Shown in pieces: positions 41,777-50,979 of a DNA stretch of 64,000 nucleotides (its first letter is position 1; every line of letters starts with the position of its first letter). A program made the translations under genes and the position numbers. The stretch lies in the NCBI RefSeq assembly GCF_030161375.1, contig NZ_BSSQ01000019.1, forward strand, positions 1 to 64,000. The letters run 5' to 3'. Source of the DNA: Paenibacillus glycanilyticus. Lineage in GTDB: Bacteria > Bacillota > Bacilli > Paenibacillales > Paenibacillaceae. The notes under the pieces are model-generated. The model was not told where the DNA came from and ran no database searches. It worked only from the letters and a program-made list of their open reading frames with translations.

Positions 41777-42811
41777 TTGCCCTTTTTTATAAGGACGATG
41801 ATGAAGGTGTTGCGGGTGCCTAACCGGACCATCTTCATTGTGGTTATCGCATTTGTATTCGGCAGTGCAACGATTGCTTACGCCCTTGAACCTTCCACGT
41901 TTCATACCTGGTTTAACGCGCTGTATTGGGTGATGACTACGATGGCGACAGTTGGGTATGGCGATTTTTTTGCCAAAACGAATATAGGAAAAGCGTTTAC
42001 GATATTCCTATACGTATTTGGAATCGGATTGCTCAGCTTGATTATAGGCAAAATTATCGATTTATTATCTACGATCTACAAACATTGGGAGGCCGGGAAA
42101 TTGAATTTTCATGGTAAAGATCACATCATCATCATCAATTGGAGCAAAAAAGCCCAGTATGCCATTGACGAGATTCTATCCTTCTCGCCGTCCTCCCATA
42201 TTGTCATTATTGATGAATCCGATAAACACCCGGTAACCGACCGGCATGAAATTCATTTCATTAGCGGAGATCCTTCCTCGGAGGACATCTTGGAGAAAGC
42301 GATGCTTAAGCAGGCGAAGGCCGTTATTATATTTGCCGATACTCGAATTGACGAGCCCGCGCTCGCCGATGGCAAAACGCTGCTTATCGCTTCCAGTATC
42401 GAACGGCTGCATCCTAACGTTCATACAACGGTGGAGATCACGCAAGATAAGAACACGAAAAACTTCCGGCACGTTAAAGTGAATGATTTCGTGCTGTCCT
42501 ATGATGCCGTGTCGAGGCTGGCTGTGCGGGCGGCCCTTCAACAAGGAAGTTCGGAAATTATTAATCAGCTGATCAGACGCGATGTAGGCGATGATATTCA
42601 TGAAATCCCGGTTCGTCCGGAGTGGAGAACGTACAAGGATGCCTTCATGGGCACTCTTGAATATGGGGCGACCTTGTTGTCGGACAGAGATGACCTAGGG
42701 ATAAACCGTAAATTAAATGAGCCTATTCCGGCGGATGCCAGGTTATTTGTCGTATCGGATGAAGAGACGCACCGCAAATTGTTAGAGGTAGATAAGCGGC
42801 AGAACAGCTAA
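41777..42811 (+). CDS. Potassium channel protein with TrkA-N domain (YugO/MthK-like)
   Basis: A 344-residue protein. Two membrane helices (about 17-37 and 68-90) flank a pore loop with the selectivity filter TVGYGD. The cytosolic part begins with a Rossmann-like TrkA-N/RCK domain (KDHIIIINWSKKAQYAIDEILSFSP) and ends in a TrkA-C-like region. Such channels gate K+ flux in response to ligands. B. subtilis YugO, of similar build, takes part in biofilm electrical signalling. The start is TTG at 41777, nine bases after GAGGAGG. The downstream methyltransferase follows after 14 bases. Confidence 0.9.
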   Translation: MPFFIRTMMKVLRVPNRTIFIVVIAFVFGSATIAYALEPSTFHTWFNALYWVMTTMATVGYGDFFAKTNIGKAFTIFLYVFGIGLLSLIIGKIIDLLSTIYKHWEAGKLNFHGKDHIIIINWSKKAQYAIDEILSFSPSSHIVIIDESDKHPVTDRHEIHFISGDPSSEDILEKAMLKQAKAVIIFADTRIDEPALADGKTLLIASSIERLHPNVHTTVEITQDKNTKNFRHVKVNDFVLSYDAVSRLAVRAALQQGSSEIINQLIRRDVGDDIHEIPVRPEWRTYKDAFMGTLEYGATLLSDRDDLGINRKLNEPIPADARLFVVSDEETHRKLLEVDKRQNS

Positions 42812-42825
42812 GAGGAGCTAGGGAT

Positions 42826-43455
42826 ATGACTGAGTTTTGGGAAGCAAGCTTTATCCATCATCAGACGATGTGGGGGTTCGAACCCGCGGATTCTGCCGTC
42901 TGGACCAAAGATTTGTTCTTAGAGAAACAAGTGAAAGATATATTGATTCCTGGCATCGGATACGGCAGAAACGCGAGAGTATTTATCGACAGCGGTATTC
43001 AAGTGACAGGTATAGAGATTTCTCAAACGGCGATCGATCTGGCTAGACAAAGCGGATTAGAGATCGAGATTTATCAAGGTTCCGTATCGGAGATGCCATT
43101 TGATAACAAGCTGTATGACGGTATATTTAGTTATGCGCTAATCCATCTGCTCAATCCACAGGAGCGTCAGAAGTTTATTCAAGACTGCTACAATCAGTTG
43201 AAGCCGGGCGGTTACATGATTTTTACGGCTATTGCCCAGAATGCCCCGATGTATGGAAAAGGCGAGCAGCTAGCCGATCATTATTACGAGATTTCGGAAG
43301 GGTTGCGTATGTTTTTCTATGATGCGGAGTCGATACAACGGGAATTTGGCGATTACGGACTAGTCCAATTCTCGGAGATCATCGAGCCGCATAAACATGC
43401 GGAAGGTAAAGCTCCATTCCCGTTTCTCCTGATTCAATGCCATAAAGAACGATAG
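42826..43455 (+). CDS. Class I SAM-dependent methyltransferase (TPMT-like)
   Basis: A 209-residue enzyme. The N-terminal FWEASFIHHQTMWGFEPADSAVWTKDLFL resembles the thiopurine/halide methyltransferase-like group, and the SAM site is DILIPGIGYGRNARVFIDSGIQVTGIEIS. The downstream GIFSYALIHLLNPQERQKFIQDCYNQLKPGGYMIFTAI is the post-I region. Substrate unknown. It is probably co-transcribed with the K+ channel gene, from which it is separated by 14 bases with AGGAG before the ATG. Confidence 0.86.
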   Translation: MTEFWEASFIHHQTMWGFEPADSAVWTKDLFLEKQVKDILIPGIGYGRNARVFIDSGIQVTGIEISQTAIDLARQSGLEIEIYQGSVSEMPFDNKLYDGIFSYALIHLLNPQERQKFIQDCYNQLKPGGYMIFTAIAQNAPMYGKGEQLADHYYEISEGLRMFFYDAESIQREFGDYGLVQFSEIIEPHKHAEGKAPFPFLLIQCHKER

Positions 43456-43473
43456 GATAATGATAGGATTATG

Positions 43474-43500
43474 AAACGGCAGCCTCGGCTGTCGTTTTTT
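43474..43500 (+). terminator. Terminator after the methyltransferase
   Basis: AAACG and CAGCC pair with GGCTG and CGTTT, loop TC, ending in T6. A TATAAT box follows about 15 bases later (near 43516) and should start the next gene. Confidence 0.8.
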
Positions 43501-43547
43501 ATCGGCTGTCCGTTATAATAGGGTAAGCGGGAAGGAGTGTTATTCAT

Positions 43548-44678
43548 TTGAAAGTTATCGTTATTGGAGCGGGAATACTTGGCGCGTCGACAGCTTACCA
43601 GTTAAGTAAATCAGGTGCCGAAGTATTAATCATAGATCGCAAGGACAAAGGCCAAGCGACGGATGCGGCTGCCGGAATTATCTGTCCTTGGTTGTCGCAA
43701 AGGCGCAATAAGGCATGGTATCGGCTTGTCCAAGCCGGCGCTCGTTACTACGCGGAATTGATCGCCGCTCTTGAAGCAGAAGGAGAAACCGATACCGGTT
43801 ATGCCCGGGTTGGCGCGTTAAACGTACATACGGATATGGAGAAAATCGCAAAGCTGGAACAGCGTGCTAATGAAAAGCTGGCGGACGCGCCGGAAATCGG
43901 CAATATCACTCGTTTCGATGAGGCTGCAACTAGGGAGAGCTTTCCGATTCTTGCGGACGGCTATCAAGCGCTTCATGTAAGCGGAGCTGCGCGAGTGGAT
44001 GGACGTGCCCTTCGTGATGCCTTGATCCGTTCGGCTATTCGCCGCGGCGCGTCGCTCATCAACGGGGATGCCGTGTTGGAATATGAGGCTAATAATCGGA
44101 TTACCGGAGTTACGGTTGGAACGGAATTGTATCCGGCTGACAAGGTGATTGTGTGTGCGGGAGCATGGGCTGCGAGTGTGTTTAAGCCGCTAGGAATCGA
44201 ATTCGAAGTTAGCTATCAGAAAGCTCAAATCATGCATGTAGAGCTGGAAGAACGCGATGCGCAAACTGGCGAATGGCCTGTCATCATGCCGCCTAACGAC
44301 CAATATCTGCTCGCATTTGATAAGCAGCGAATCGTGATTGGAGCTACGCATGAGAATGGGATCACCGGCTATGATACCCGAATTACACCCGGGGGAATGC
44401 AGGAGGTATTGGATAAAGGATTAACTCTTGCGCCTCGGCTTGCAGGCAGTACGTTTCTGGAGATGCGGGTAGGATTCCGTCCGTTTACGGCCGATTTTCT
44501 GCCGGTATTCGGTACGGTTCCCGGCTGGGATAATCTCTTAACGGGCAATGGATTAGGGGCTTCCGGCCTGACCGCTGGACCGTTTATCGGAAGTCAGCTG
44601 GCCAAATTGGCTTTAGGCATGGAACCCGATCTGGAAATTGGCGATTACGGGGTTGCCAAGGCAATGGGGAAAACATAA
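43548..44678 (+). CDS. FAD-dependent amine/amino-acid oxidoreductase (DAO family)
   Basis: A 376-residue flavoprotein of the glycine oxidase/D-amino-acid dehydrogenase family. FAD binding is by VIVIGAGILGASTAYQLSKSGAEVLIIDRKDKG at the N-terminus, and the family C-terminus is MRVGFRPFTADFLPVFGTVPGWDNLLTGNGLGASGLTAGPFIG. It would oxidise a secondary amine or D-amino acid; the donor is not predictable. Start is TTG at 43548, about ten bases after AAGGAG. No signal peptide. It is a single gene that ends at a strong hairpin shared with the convergent dioxygenase-like gene. Confidence 0.88.
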   Translation: MKVIVIGAGILGASTAYQLSKSGAEVLIIDRKDKGQATDAAAGIICPWLSQRRNKAWYRLVQAGARYYAELIAALEAEGETDTGYARVGALNVHTDMEKIAKLEQRANEKLADAPEIGNITRFDEAATRESFPILADGYQALHVSGAARVDGRALRDALIRSAIRRGASLINGDAVLEYEANNRITGVTVGTELYPADKVIVCAGAWAASVFKPLGIEFEVSYQKAQIMHVELEERDAQTGEWPVIMPPNDQYLLAFDKQRIVIGATHENGITGYDTRITPGGMQEVLDKGLTLAPRLAGSTFLEMRVGFRPFTADFLPVFGTVPGWDNLLTGNGLGASGLTAGPFIGSQLAKLALGMEPDLEIGDYGVAKAMGKT

Positions 44679-44679
44679 A

Positions 44680-44708
44680 AAGAAGGCAGCCGTCGAGGCT
44701 GCCTTCTT
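44680..44708. terminator. Bidirectional terminator
   Basis: AAGAAGGCAGCC pairs perfectly with GGCTGCCTTCTT around a five-base loop, between two convergent genes. Confidence 0.85.
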
Positions 44709-44712
44709 ACGT

Positions 44713-45492
44713 TTATTTCGCTTGCAGCGTGTAATTGGCATGATATTCGCGGTAAGTCGGATTTTCGCCGCATACCATCAGGCCTTGACCCCAGTTCACA
44801 TGCGTATCTATCGTTGGCAGATCGAGCGGGTCGCGGTATTGGAACAACACGTTGCGGCGGTTGCGGGTACTGCGGTTCACATCGGAGCCGTGAACCGTCA
44901 AGTAGTTGAAGAACAGCACGTCGCCGGCTTTGGCAGGGCAAGGTGTCGCCATCGAGATTGGATATTCTTTATGGTCCAGATAATGACGGCCAACATGCGC
45001 CATCATGCCGTTCTTGTGGCTGCCCGGAATAACGCAGAGACAACCGTTCTCCATATCAGCATCATCCAGATGCACGCTTGCAGCCAGCATGGTATGCGTA
45101 GCATGCGGGAAATAAGGAGCGTCCTGGTGAAGTGGGAACGCAGCGCCGTTTTCCGGCGGCTTCACAAGCATTTTGCTATGGTGAAGCTGTACGTTTGGAC
45201 CAATCAACTGGGACAATACGGCTGCCATGTTCGCATGAACCGCAGCTCTCGTGAACGAAGCATCTTGGTACTGCACGTCATGGAAGCCTTTCAATACGAG
45301 TTTCTTCAGCTGTTCAGGAGGGAGATACTCACCTTGCCAAGCGTGATTCGTATCAAACTTGGATTGAGCGGCACGATTCAGAATACCGTCAATCGCCGTT
45401 CTCATTTGTTCCACTTCTTGCTGGTTAAACATACCGCGAACTAGCAAATAGCCATTTTCTTTGTAAAATTGTACATCATCTTGAGTAATCAT
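44713..45492 (-). CDS. Phytanoyl-CoA dioxygenase (PhyH) family protein
   Basis: A 259-residue Fe(II)/2-oxoglutarate-type oxygenase. The metal ligands are visible: His and Asp in FPLHQDAPYFPH and the distal His in YLTVHGSDVNRSTRNRRNVLFQYR, whose Arg residues would hold 2-oxoglutarate. The substrate may be any hydrophobic or amino-acid-like compound. AGAGGAG precedes the ATG. On the minus strand a TATAAT box (near 45546) is followed by a CcpA-type site at 45520-45533, so carbon catabolite repression is likely. It is divergent from an AraC regulator, which may activate it. Confidence 0.9.
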   Translation of the reverse strand: MITQDDVQFYKENGYLLVRGMFNQQEVEQMRTAIDGILNRAAQSKFDTNHAWQGEYLPPEQLKKLVLKGFHDVQYQDASFTRAAVHANMAAVLSQLIGPNVQLHHSKMLVKPPENGAAFPLHQDAPYFPHATHTMLAASVHLDDADMENGCLCVIPGSHKNGMMAHVGRHYLDHKEYPISMATPCPAKAGDVLFFNYLTVHGSDVNRSTRNRRNVLFQYRDPLDLPTIDTHVNWGQGLMVCGENPTYREYHANYTLQAK

Positions 45493-45519
45493 TTTTTTCG
45501 CTCCTCTGCTTGATGAAAT

Positions 45520-45533
45520 GGTAAGCGGTTACT
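45520..45533. promoter_or_regulatory. Catabolite-responsive element (cre), CcpA site
   Basis: GGTAAGCGGTTACT agrees with the cre consensus (TGWAANCGNTNWCA) at most positions, including the central CG. It lies between the -10 box and the start codon of the PhyH-like gene, where bound CcpA would block transcription. Confidence 0.65.
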
Positions 45534-45621
45534 TATACTCGTATTATAGGATTTAATAGCCAATGTTGTATTTAGCGAAATAAGACATCGTTTTAAGAAA
45601 TTAGGCCAGGCAGGTGAGTTT

Positions 45622-46518
45622 ATGGAAGTAGAATTAGTGGATAACGGCAGCCGGTTTCTGAATGAAATGATTAACCAATGCGAGACAAGCGCGCTAACCT
45701 TCCGCGTCCATTATTGGGATTGGAGGCAGCTGCATTACAGTAATCACGTACATAAACATTCCTTCTACGAAGTGTGCTTCGTCATGTCCGGCGAAGGGGA
45801 GTATCAGGATGAGGACATCGTCTATCCGCTAAGAGCGGGTTCTTTGTTTATTTCGCGACCCGGTATATGGCATCAGATTCGAAGCGAGATTGGACTTAGT
45901 CTGATCTATGTCGCTTATGAATTGGACCGGATGAAGTCTTCGAAAGAAGAATATACCCGATACGCCGCGCATTTGGACAAGAGTGACGTGGTGCTGCAGG
46001 ATGCTTTTGACGATCGGGCCATTCATTACTGGCTTGGACTTTACCATCATGCGTCTTCCGCTCCTTATGAGGAAGTTGAAGATTTGAAGAGGCTGGCAGG
46101 TATACTGCTTGCTAGTCTTCCGCGCCCGTTCGACAAGGAAAACATGGTCCCAAGCTTGCAAGTAAATAAGCCGAATGATTATGCGAGGGGGGCGGTTCTC
46201 CGCCAGTCGAAGCAATACATACGGGATAATTTGTCGAGACCGCTCAAAATCGAAGAGGTAGCGGATTATATGAATTTGTCGACGAGGCAGTTGTCACGGA
46301 TGTTTCAATTGGAGGGAGGTGATACGTTCCTAACCTATTTACGCAACGAAAGACTGAAGCTTGCCGAGATCTTGCTCAAGACCTCGATCTCTCCGCTTAA
46401 GGAAATTGCGGCGCATAGCGGCTTTCAATCGGTGCATTATTTCACCAATGTCTTTACGGAGCAGAAAGGAATGCCGCCAGGCGAATATAGGAGACTCCAT
46501 CTAGGTCAACATGATTAA
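45622..46518 (+). CDS. AraC-family transcriptional regulator
   Basis: A 298-residue protein with an N-terminal cupin-like sensor domain (HVHKHSFYEVCFVMSGEGEYQDEDIVYPLRAGSLFISRPGIWHQI) and a C-terminal double helix-turn-helix (KQYIRDNLSRPLKIEEVADYMNLSTRQLSRMFQLEGGDTFLTYLRNERLKLAEILLKTSISPLKEIAAHSGFQSVHYFTNVFTEQKGMPPGEYR). These sense sugars or oligosaccharides and activate transport or hydrolase genes. It is divergent from the PhyH-like gene and runs directly into the GH43 gene, so it probably controls both. Confidence 0.92.
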   Translation: MEVELVDNGSRFLNEMINQCETSALTFRVHYWDWRQLHYSNHVHKHSFYEVCFVMSGEGEYQDEDIVYPLRAGSLFISRPGIWHQIRSEIGLSLIYVAYELDRMKSSKEEYTRYAAHLDKSDVVLQDAFDDRAIHYWLGLYHHASSAPYEEVEDLKRLAGILLASLPRPFDKENMVPSLQVNKPNDYARGAVLRQSKQYIRDNLSRPLKIEEVADYMNLSTRQLSRMFQLEGGDTFLTYLRNERLKLAEILLKTSISPLKEIAAHSGFQSVHYFTNVFTEQKGMPPGEYRRLHLGQHD

Positions 46519-46542
46519 ATGAATAAGGAGTGGAATGTTGTT

Positions 46543-47514
46543 ATGAAGGTATATAATACCGCTTCAGACGTTGCAAACCCCACTGCAGGACATCAACTTG
46601 CGGATATTCCGGCTCATGACCCTAATGTTGTTGCCGATCCGGCTTCGCGTACCTATTATTTGTACACGGGCGGAGGTCCGAGAATTCATGGCATGGACCG
46701 TTACGGCGTTCTCGCCTATAAAAGCAAAGATTTAATCAACTGGGATGGTCCCTATGTCGTCTTTACGATCCCGGACGGCATATGGGCAAATCCGCAGCAT
46801 GGTGCGTGGGCACCGGAAGTCCATGCCTATCAAGGCCGCTATTATTTGTTTGTTACGCTGCATAATAATGATCGAAAGCTGGAAGGGCAAGGGCATGGCG
46901 GTTATCCGCTGCAGTGGCGGGGTTCGGTTATTGCGGTATCCGATTCGCTGGAAGGTCCGTTCGAATTGCTGAAGCAGGATGGTCCGGTTCCGCCGGCAGA
47001 GCATATGACGCTTGACGGCTCCTTATATGTGGATGAGGAGGGCTCTCTGTGGATGGTTTATTGCCATGAATGGGTACAGACGGGCGATGGAACGATCGAA
47101 GCGATAAGATTAACGGAGGACCTGACAAAACGCGCTTCGGATCCGATTCATCTAATGAACGGCTCGGAGGCGCCTTGGGATAATGGCGATCACCCGACGG
47201 ACGGCTCAACATCGATGTATGTGACGGATGGCTGCCAGTTATACCGGACGAAAGATAATCGGTTAGTAATGTTATGGTCTACTTACGAGAAGGGCAGTTA
47301 TGTCCAGACGATTGCTCGTTCCGTGACGGATCGCTTGGAAGGACCATGGGAGCAACTAGAGCCGCTCGTCTTTGATGACAGCGGACATGGCATGTTATTC
47401 CAAACCTTTGAAGGCGAGTGGAAGCTCATCTTGCATTCTCCATTCCGGATGCCTGATTCCCGTTGCAAGTTATATGAGGTGCGGGATGCAGGGGATTCAT
47501 TTGTCATTAATTAA
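46543..47514 (+). CDS. Glycoside hydrolase family 43-like protein
   Basis: A 323-residue cytoplasmic five-bladed propeller enzyme. The general-base Asp region is DIPAHDPNVVADPASRTYYLYTGGG, then WAPEVHAYQGRYYLFVTLH, the pKa-tuning Asp in LDGSLYVDEEGSLWMVYCHEW, and a candidate acid Glu in that last segment. GH43 enzymes cut arabinan, xylosides or related side chains; the exact linkage is not readable. No signal peptide, so it acts on imported oligosaccharides. I chose ATG 46543 with AAGGAG 12 bases upstream; ATG 46519 has no ribosome site. It follows the AraC gene directly, and a strong terminator ends it. Confidence 0.88.
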   Translation: MKVYNTASDVANPTAGHQLADIPAHDPNVVADPASRTYYLYTGGGPRIHGMDRYGVLAYKSKDLINWDGPYVVFTIPDGIWANPQHGAWAPEVHAYQGRYYLFVTLHNNDRKLEGQGHGGYPLQWRGSVIAVSDSLEGPFELLKQDGPVPPAEHMTLDGSLYVDEEGSLWMVYCHEWVQTGDGTIEAIRLTEDLTKRASDPIHLMNGSEAPWDNGDHPTDGSTSMYVTDGCQLYRTKDNRLVMLWSTYEKGSYVQTIARSVTDRLEGPWEQLEPLVFDDSGHGMLFQTFEGEWKLILHSPFRMPDSRCKLYEVRDAGDSFVIN

Positions 47515-47516
47515 AA

Positions 47517-47559
47517 AAAGCCCAAGCTGCCCGGCGTTCCCGGACAGCTTGGGCTTTTT
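47517..47559. terminator. Bidirectional terminator
   Basis: AAAGCCCAAGCTG and CCCGG pair with CCGG and CAGCTTGGGCTTT; A and T runs flank the stem. It separates convergent genes. Confidence 0.88.
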
Positions 47560-47565
47560 ATTTCC

Positions 47566-47811
47566 TTACCGATGCAAACTTGCTTCATACCGCTTGGCAT
47601 CTTCTTCGCTTAACGTGTAGAAGGTTGTTGCGCTCCGGAGGAAGGTAGTACCGTCCTCGATTCTAACAATGTCGGCATTGTAGCCGATAATCGGCAACGG
47701 CGGTCTTAGACGCATCCGGTCCTGGTATGCCATCACCGGTTCTTTGGCAGCCATGGCCTCGCGAATTTCTTCATCTGTTGTCAGTAGTCTTCCCGTTGGG
47801 GTTTCACTCAT
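47566..47811 (-). CDS. Small conserved-looking protein of unknown function
   Basis: An 81-residue soluble protein beginning MSETPTGRLLTTDEEIREAMAAKEPVMAYQ, with a mix of short helices and strands (IIGYNADIVRIEDGTTFLRSATTFYTLSEEDAKRYE). I do not recognise the family. The ATG at 47811 has GGAGG seven bases upstream, good evidence for translation. It is convergent with the GH43 gene and divergent from GH2. The 209 bases up to the GH2 start hold a TATAGT box but nothing else recognisable. Confidence 0.65.
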   Translation of the reverse strand: MSETPTGRLLTTDEEIREAMAAKEPVMAYQDRMRLRPPLPIIGYNADIVRIEDGTTFLRSATTFYTLSEEDAKRYEASLHR

Positions 47812-48020
47812 CTTGAAGCCTCCGTCTTTGTATAGGGATTATAGGGATTTGCGAAGTTGGAGTTACTAGCATATCCCAAATTGGGCAAGATCATTCTCTA
47901 ATCGAACCCATGCGATGTAAATCTAACATGAAAAGGTGACTGATTTCTGCGGTATTTTACCCGTTCCCATTATGCTATAGTTGTCGCATTCAAGCTGAAT
48001 TCAATAGAGGACGTGATTTC

Positions 48021-50825
48021 ATGATCGCAACAATTGGCTTAGAAGGTACATGGGAATTCCAACTCGATGGCGATAAACAAGGGCTGCAAGTGGCTTATGA
48101 CGATACGATTGCACTGCCGGGAACAACTTCGTATGCGGGAAAAGGAAAGCGCAATCATGACGCTCATGCCGGTTCCCTTACGGATGAATATGAATTTGAA
48201 GGTTGGGCTTGGTACTCGAAGACGGTAGAGCTTCCGGAGGAGTTGGCGGGCTCAACGATTATGCTGTATCTGGAACGGACCCGCGTAACTACGGTTTGGA
48301 TCAATGGAGAAGCCGCGGGTACGCAAAATAGCTTATGTGCGCCGCATGTATATAACGTAACCAATCAATTGAAACAAGGCATCAATACAATCACCATCCG
48401 GGTGGACAATACCTATTACCCGACCAAGGGCGGGCATATGACGTCGCGGGATACCCAGACGAATTGGAATGGGATTACCGGCCGTATTGAGCTGCAATGT
48501 TATGGGACTGCCTATCTGGAAGAGGTTAGAACGTATCCGAATGTAGCCGACCGCTCGGTTACGGTTAAGGCTAAGCTTGTTGGTACGCGGGAGGGAATCA
48601 TTAACGTATCGGCGGCAATTGCGAATGGTTCGAATTCCCATACTGCTGCGGGAATGACATATATGGTTAGCGGCGAAGAGATTGAATTTATTTATCCGTT
48701 AGGAACAGATGCGCTGTTATGGAGCGAATGGGAACCAAATGTCTATCAGCTGCGGATCGGGCTGCAACAAGGGGAACTCACAACCGATGTGCATGAAACC
48801 TTCGTTGGTTTGCGCGAATTCAAGACGGGGGATGGCGCATTCACGATTAATGGAGCGAAAACCTTCCTTCGAGGCAAACATGACGGTCTGATCTTCCCTC
48901 TGACCGGTTTTGCGCCAACTACCGTTGAAGAATGGTTGAGCGTATTGACCACGGCGAAGTCTTACGGCATGAACCACTATAGATTCCATACCTGCTGTCC
49001 GCCGGAGGCGGCATTCGAAGCTGCTGACCGGTTGGGAATTTATATGGAACCGGAGCTGCCGTTCTGGGGCACGGTAACGGATGAGTCTTACGAGAACCAT
49101 AATGCGGTTGAGCAGCAATATTTAATTGAGGAAGGATATCGGATGTTGAAGGCGTTTGGCAATCATCCATCCTTCGTCATGATGTCGCTTGGGAACGAGC
49201 TGTGGGGCAGCAAAGAACGTATTGACGAGATTCTGAGTAATTACAAGGCATTTGATAATCGCCCACTGTATACGCAAGGATCAAATAACTTTCAATTCGT
49301 TCCCGTTATTCTTGAACATGAGGATTTCTATTGCGGCGTTCGTTTCTCAAGGGATCGTCTCATTCGCGGATCATACGCCATGTGCGATGCACCTCTTGGC
49401 CATGTCCAGGTAGGACCGCAAGGCACGTTGAAAGATTATGATGATGCAATTGTTCCCCAAGGGGCGGCCGTGAAGCAAGCAGGTTCGGCGGCAGGGGATG
49501 GAACTATTCAGATTCAATACGGTACGGAAACAAAAGTTGTACAAGCCGAAGCCGCCGAAGGCGAGCTGGTGCCGCATGTCCCTGTCGTATCCCATGAAAT
49601 CGGCCAGTTTCAGACATACCCTGATTATAACGAGATTGCCAAATATACAGGGCCGCTGAAAGCGCGCAATTTCGAGCTGTTCAAAGAGCGGCTTGAGGAG
49701 AAAGGTCTTGGCCATTTGGCGCACGACTATCATGTAAGCTCCGGTCGCCTGGCGGTCGCAAGTTATAAAGAGGAGCTTGAAGCCGCCTTCCGTTCGAAGC
49801 GACTCGCAGGGTTCCAACTGCTGGATCTTCAGGATTTCAGCGGGCAAGGGACGGCGCTTGTAGGCATGCTGGATGCCTTTATGGAATCGAAGGGATTGAT
49901 CTCGCCGGAGGAATGGCGGACGTTTTGTTCGGATGCGGTGCTGCTGGCCCGGTTCCCGAAATACAATTATGCGGCGGGAGAGCTGTTCGAGGCGGATATT
50001 CAGCTTCGTTACTTGCGCCCGGATGCGCTTAGCGGTTTCAAGCTCAGTTGGGAGTTGAGGGCAGGAGAAGAAACGCTGGCGTCCGGTCATGCCATTGCAT
50101 CGGCTTACGGCTCAGGCGATTTTGTGGAGATTGGCCGAATTGCACTGGATATGCCGGAAGTTACCGAGATGACCAAGACCTCTCTTAATCTGCAGATTGA
50201 AGGGACGGATATCCGCAAATCGTATGATCTTTGGATCTATCCTAGCAACATTGAGGTCGATTCGAGCGGGGTATCCGTCTTCGAAGAGCTGTCAGACGAA
50301 GCAGCAGCCGTTCTCGAGCAAGGCGGACGCGTTGTAATTATGCCGAAGCTGGATGGGCTTCAGAACTCGATTGAAGGAACGTATTGCGTTGATTTCTGGT
50401 GTTATCCAATGTTCCGCTCGATCTCCGAGAGCATGAACAAACCTGTGCCTGTTGGCACCATGGGCCTTCTCATTGAACAAAAGCATCCGCTATTGAGCTT
50501 ATTCCCGAGCGAGATTCACTCTACCGAGCCTTGGCGCCAGATTGTCGAGAACTCCCGTTCCATTATCCTGGACGGAACGGACAAATCGCTGCAGCCGATT
50601 GTGCAAACCATCGATAACTTCGAGCGCAACCATAAGCTTGGTCTGGTGTTCGAATGCCGCGTTGGTGCCGGAAGCTTGCTTATCTGCGCCGTTGATGCTA
50701 AGCAAGCAGCAGCCACGCTGGAAGGACGTCAATTCCTGCATAGCTTGTTCCGTTATGCGAATTCGGAGGACTTCAGTCCTCAAGCGGAGCTTGGGTTGCA
50801 GCAAGTACGAGAGCTGTTGAAATAA
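48021..50825 (+). CDS. Glycoside hydrolase family 2 enzyme
   Basis: A 934-residue protein with the GH2 domain order: sugar-binding jelly roll (WAWYSKTVELPEELAGSTIMLYLERTRVTTVWINGEAAG, about 60-170), immunoglobulin-like sandwich, then a TIM barrel. The acid/base Glu is in FVMMSLGNELWGSK and the nucleophile Glu is probably in VPVVSHEIGQFQTYP. The fold suits beta-galactosidase, glucuronidase or mannosidase activity; the specificity is open. It has no signal peptide and so acts inside the cell. The long C-terminal part (about 680-934) looks like additional beta domains. It is monocistronic with a terminator behind it. Confidence 0.9.
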   Translation: MIATIGLEGTWEFQLDGDKQGLQVAYDDTIALPGTTSYAGKGKRNHDAHAGSLTDEYEFEGWAWYSKTVELPEELAGSTIMLYLERTRVTTVWINGEAAGTQNSLCAPHVYNVTNQLKQGINTITIRVDNTYYPTKGGHMTSRDTQTNWNGITGRIELQCYGTAYLEEVRTYPNVADRSVTVKAKLVGTREGIINVSAAIANGSNSHTAAGMTYMVSGEEIEFIYPLGTDALLWSEWEPNVYQLRIGLQQGELTTDVHETFVGLREFKTGDGAFTINGAKTFLRGKHDGLIFPLTGFAPTTVEEWLSVLTTAKSYGMNHYRFHTCCPPEAAFEAADRLGIYMEPELPFWGTVTDESYENHNAVEQQYLIEEGYRMLKAFGNHPSFVMMSLGNELWGSKERIDEILSNYKAFDNRPLYTQGSNNFQFVPVILEHEDFYCGVRFSRDRLIRGSYAMCDAPLGHVQVGPQGTLKDYDDAIVPQGAAVKQAGSAAGDGTIQIQYGTETKVVQAEAAEGELVPHVPVVSHEIGQFQTYPDYNEIAKYTGPLKARNFELFKERLEEKGLGHLAHDYHVSSGRLAVASYKEELEAAFRSKRLAGFQLLDLQDFSGQGTALVGMLDAFMESKGLISPEEWRTFCSDAVLLARFPKYNYAAGELFEADIQLRYLRPDALSGFKLSWELRAGEETLASGHAIASAYGSGDFVEIGRIALDMPEVTEMTKTSLNLQIEGTDIRKSYDLWIYPSNIEVDSSGVSVFEELSDEAAAVLEQGGRVVIMPKLDGLQNSIEGTYCVDFWCYPMFRSISESMNKPVPVGTMGLLIEQKHPLLSLFPSEIHSTEPWRQIVENSRSIILDGTDKSLQPIVQTIDNFERNHKLGLVFECRVGAGSLLICAVDAKQAAATLEGRQFLHSLFRYANSEDFSPQAELGLQQVRELLK

Positions 50826-50838
50826 TGGGATGGATGCA

Positions 50839-50868
50839 AATGCCGCTGATCTAGCGGCATTTTTTTAT
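50839..50868 (+). terminator. Terminator after the GH2 gene
   Basis: ATGCCGCT pairs with AGCGGCAT, loop GATCT, followed by seven T residues. Confidence 0.9.
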
Positions 50869-50979
50869 TTTTGGACAAATATGTTGGACAGGATAGCTAT
50901 GCGGGGTAATAGAATAGATTAGAAACCACTTCTTTATGGCTTCTTTGTATCTTGGTTGAAACGAGAAGGAGAAGATTGC

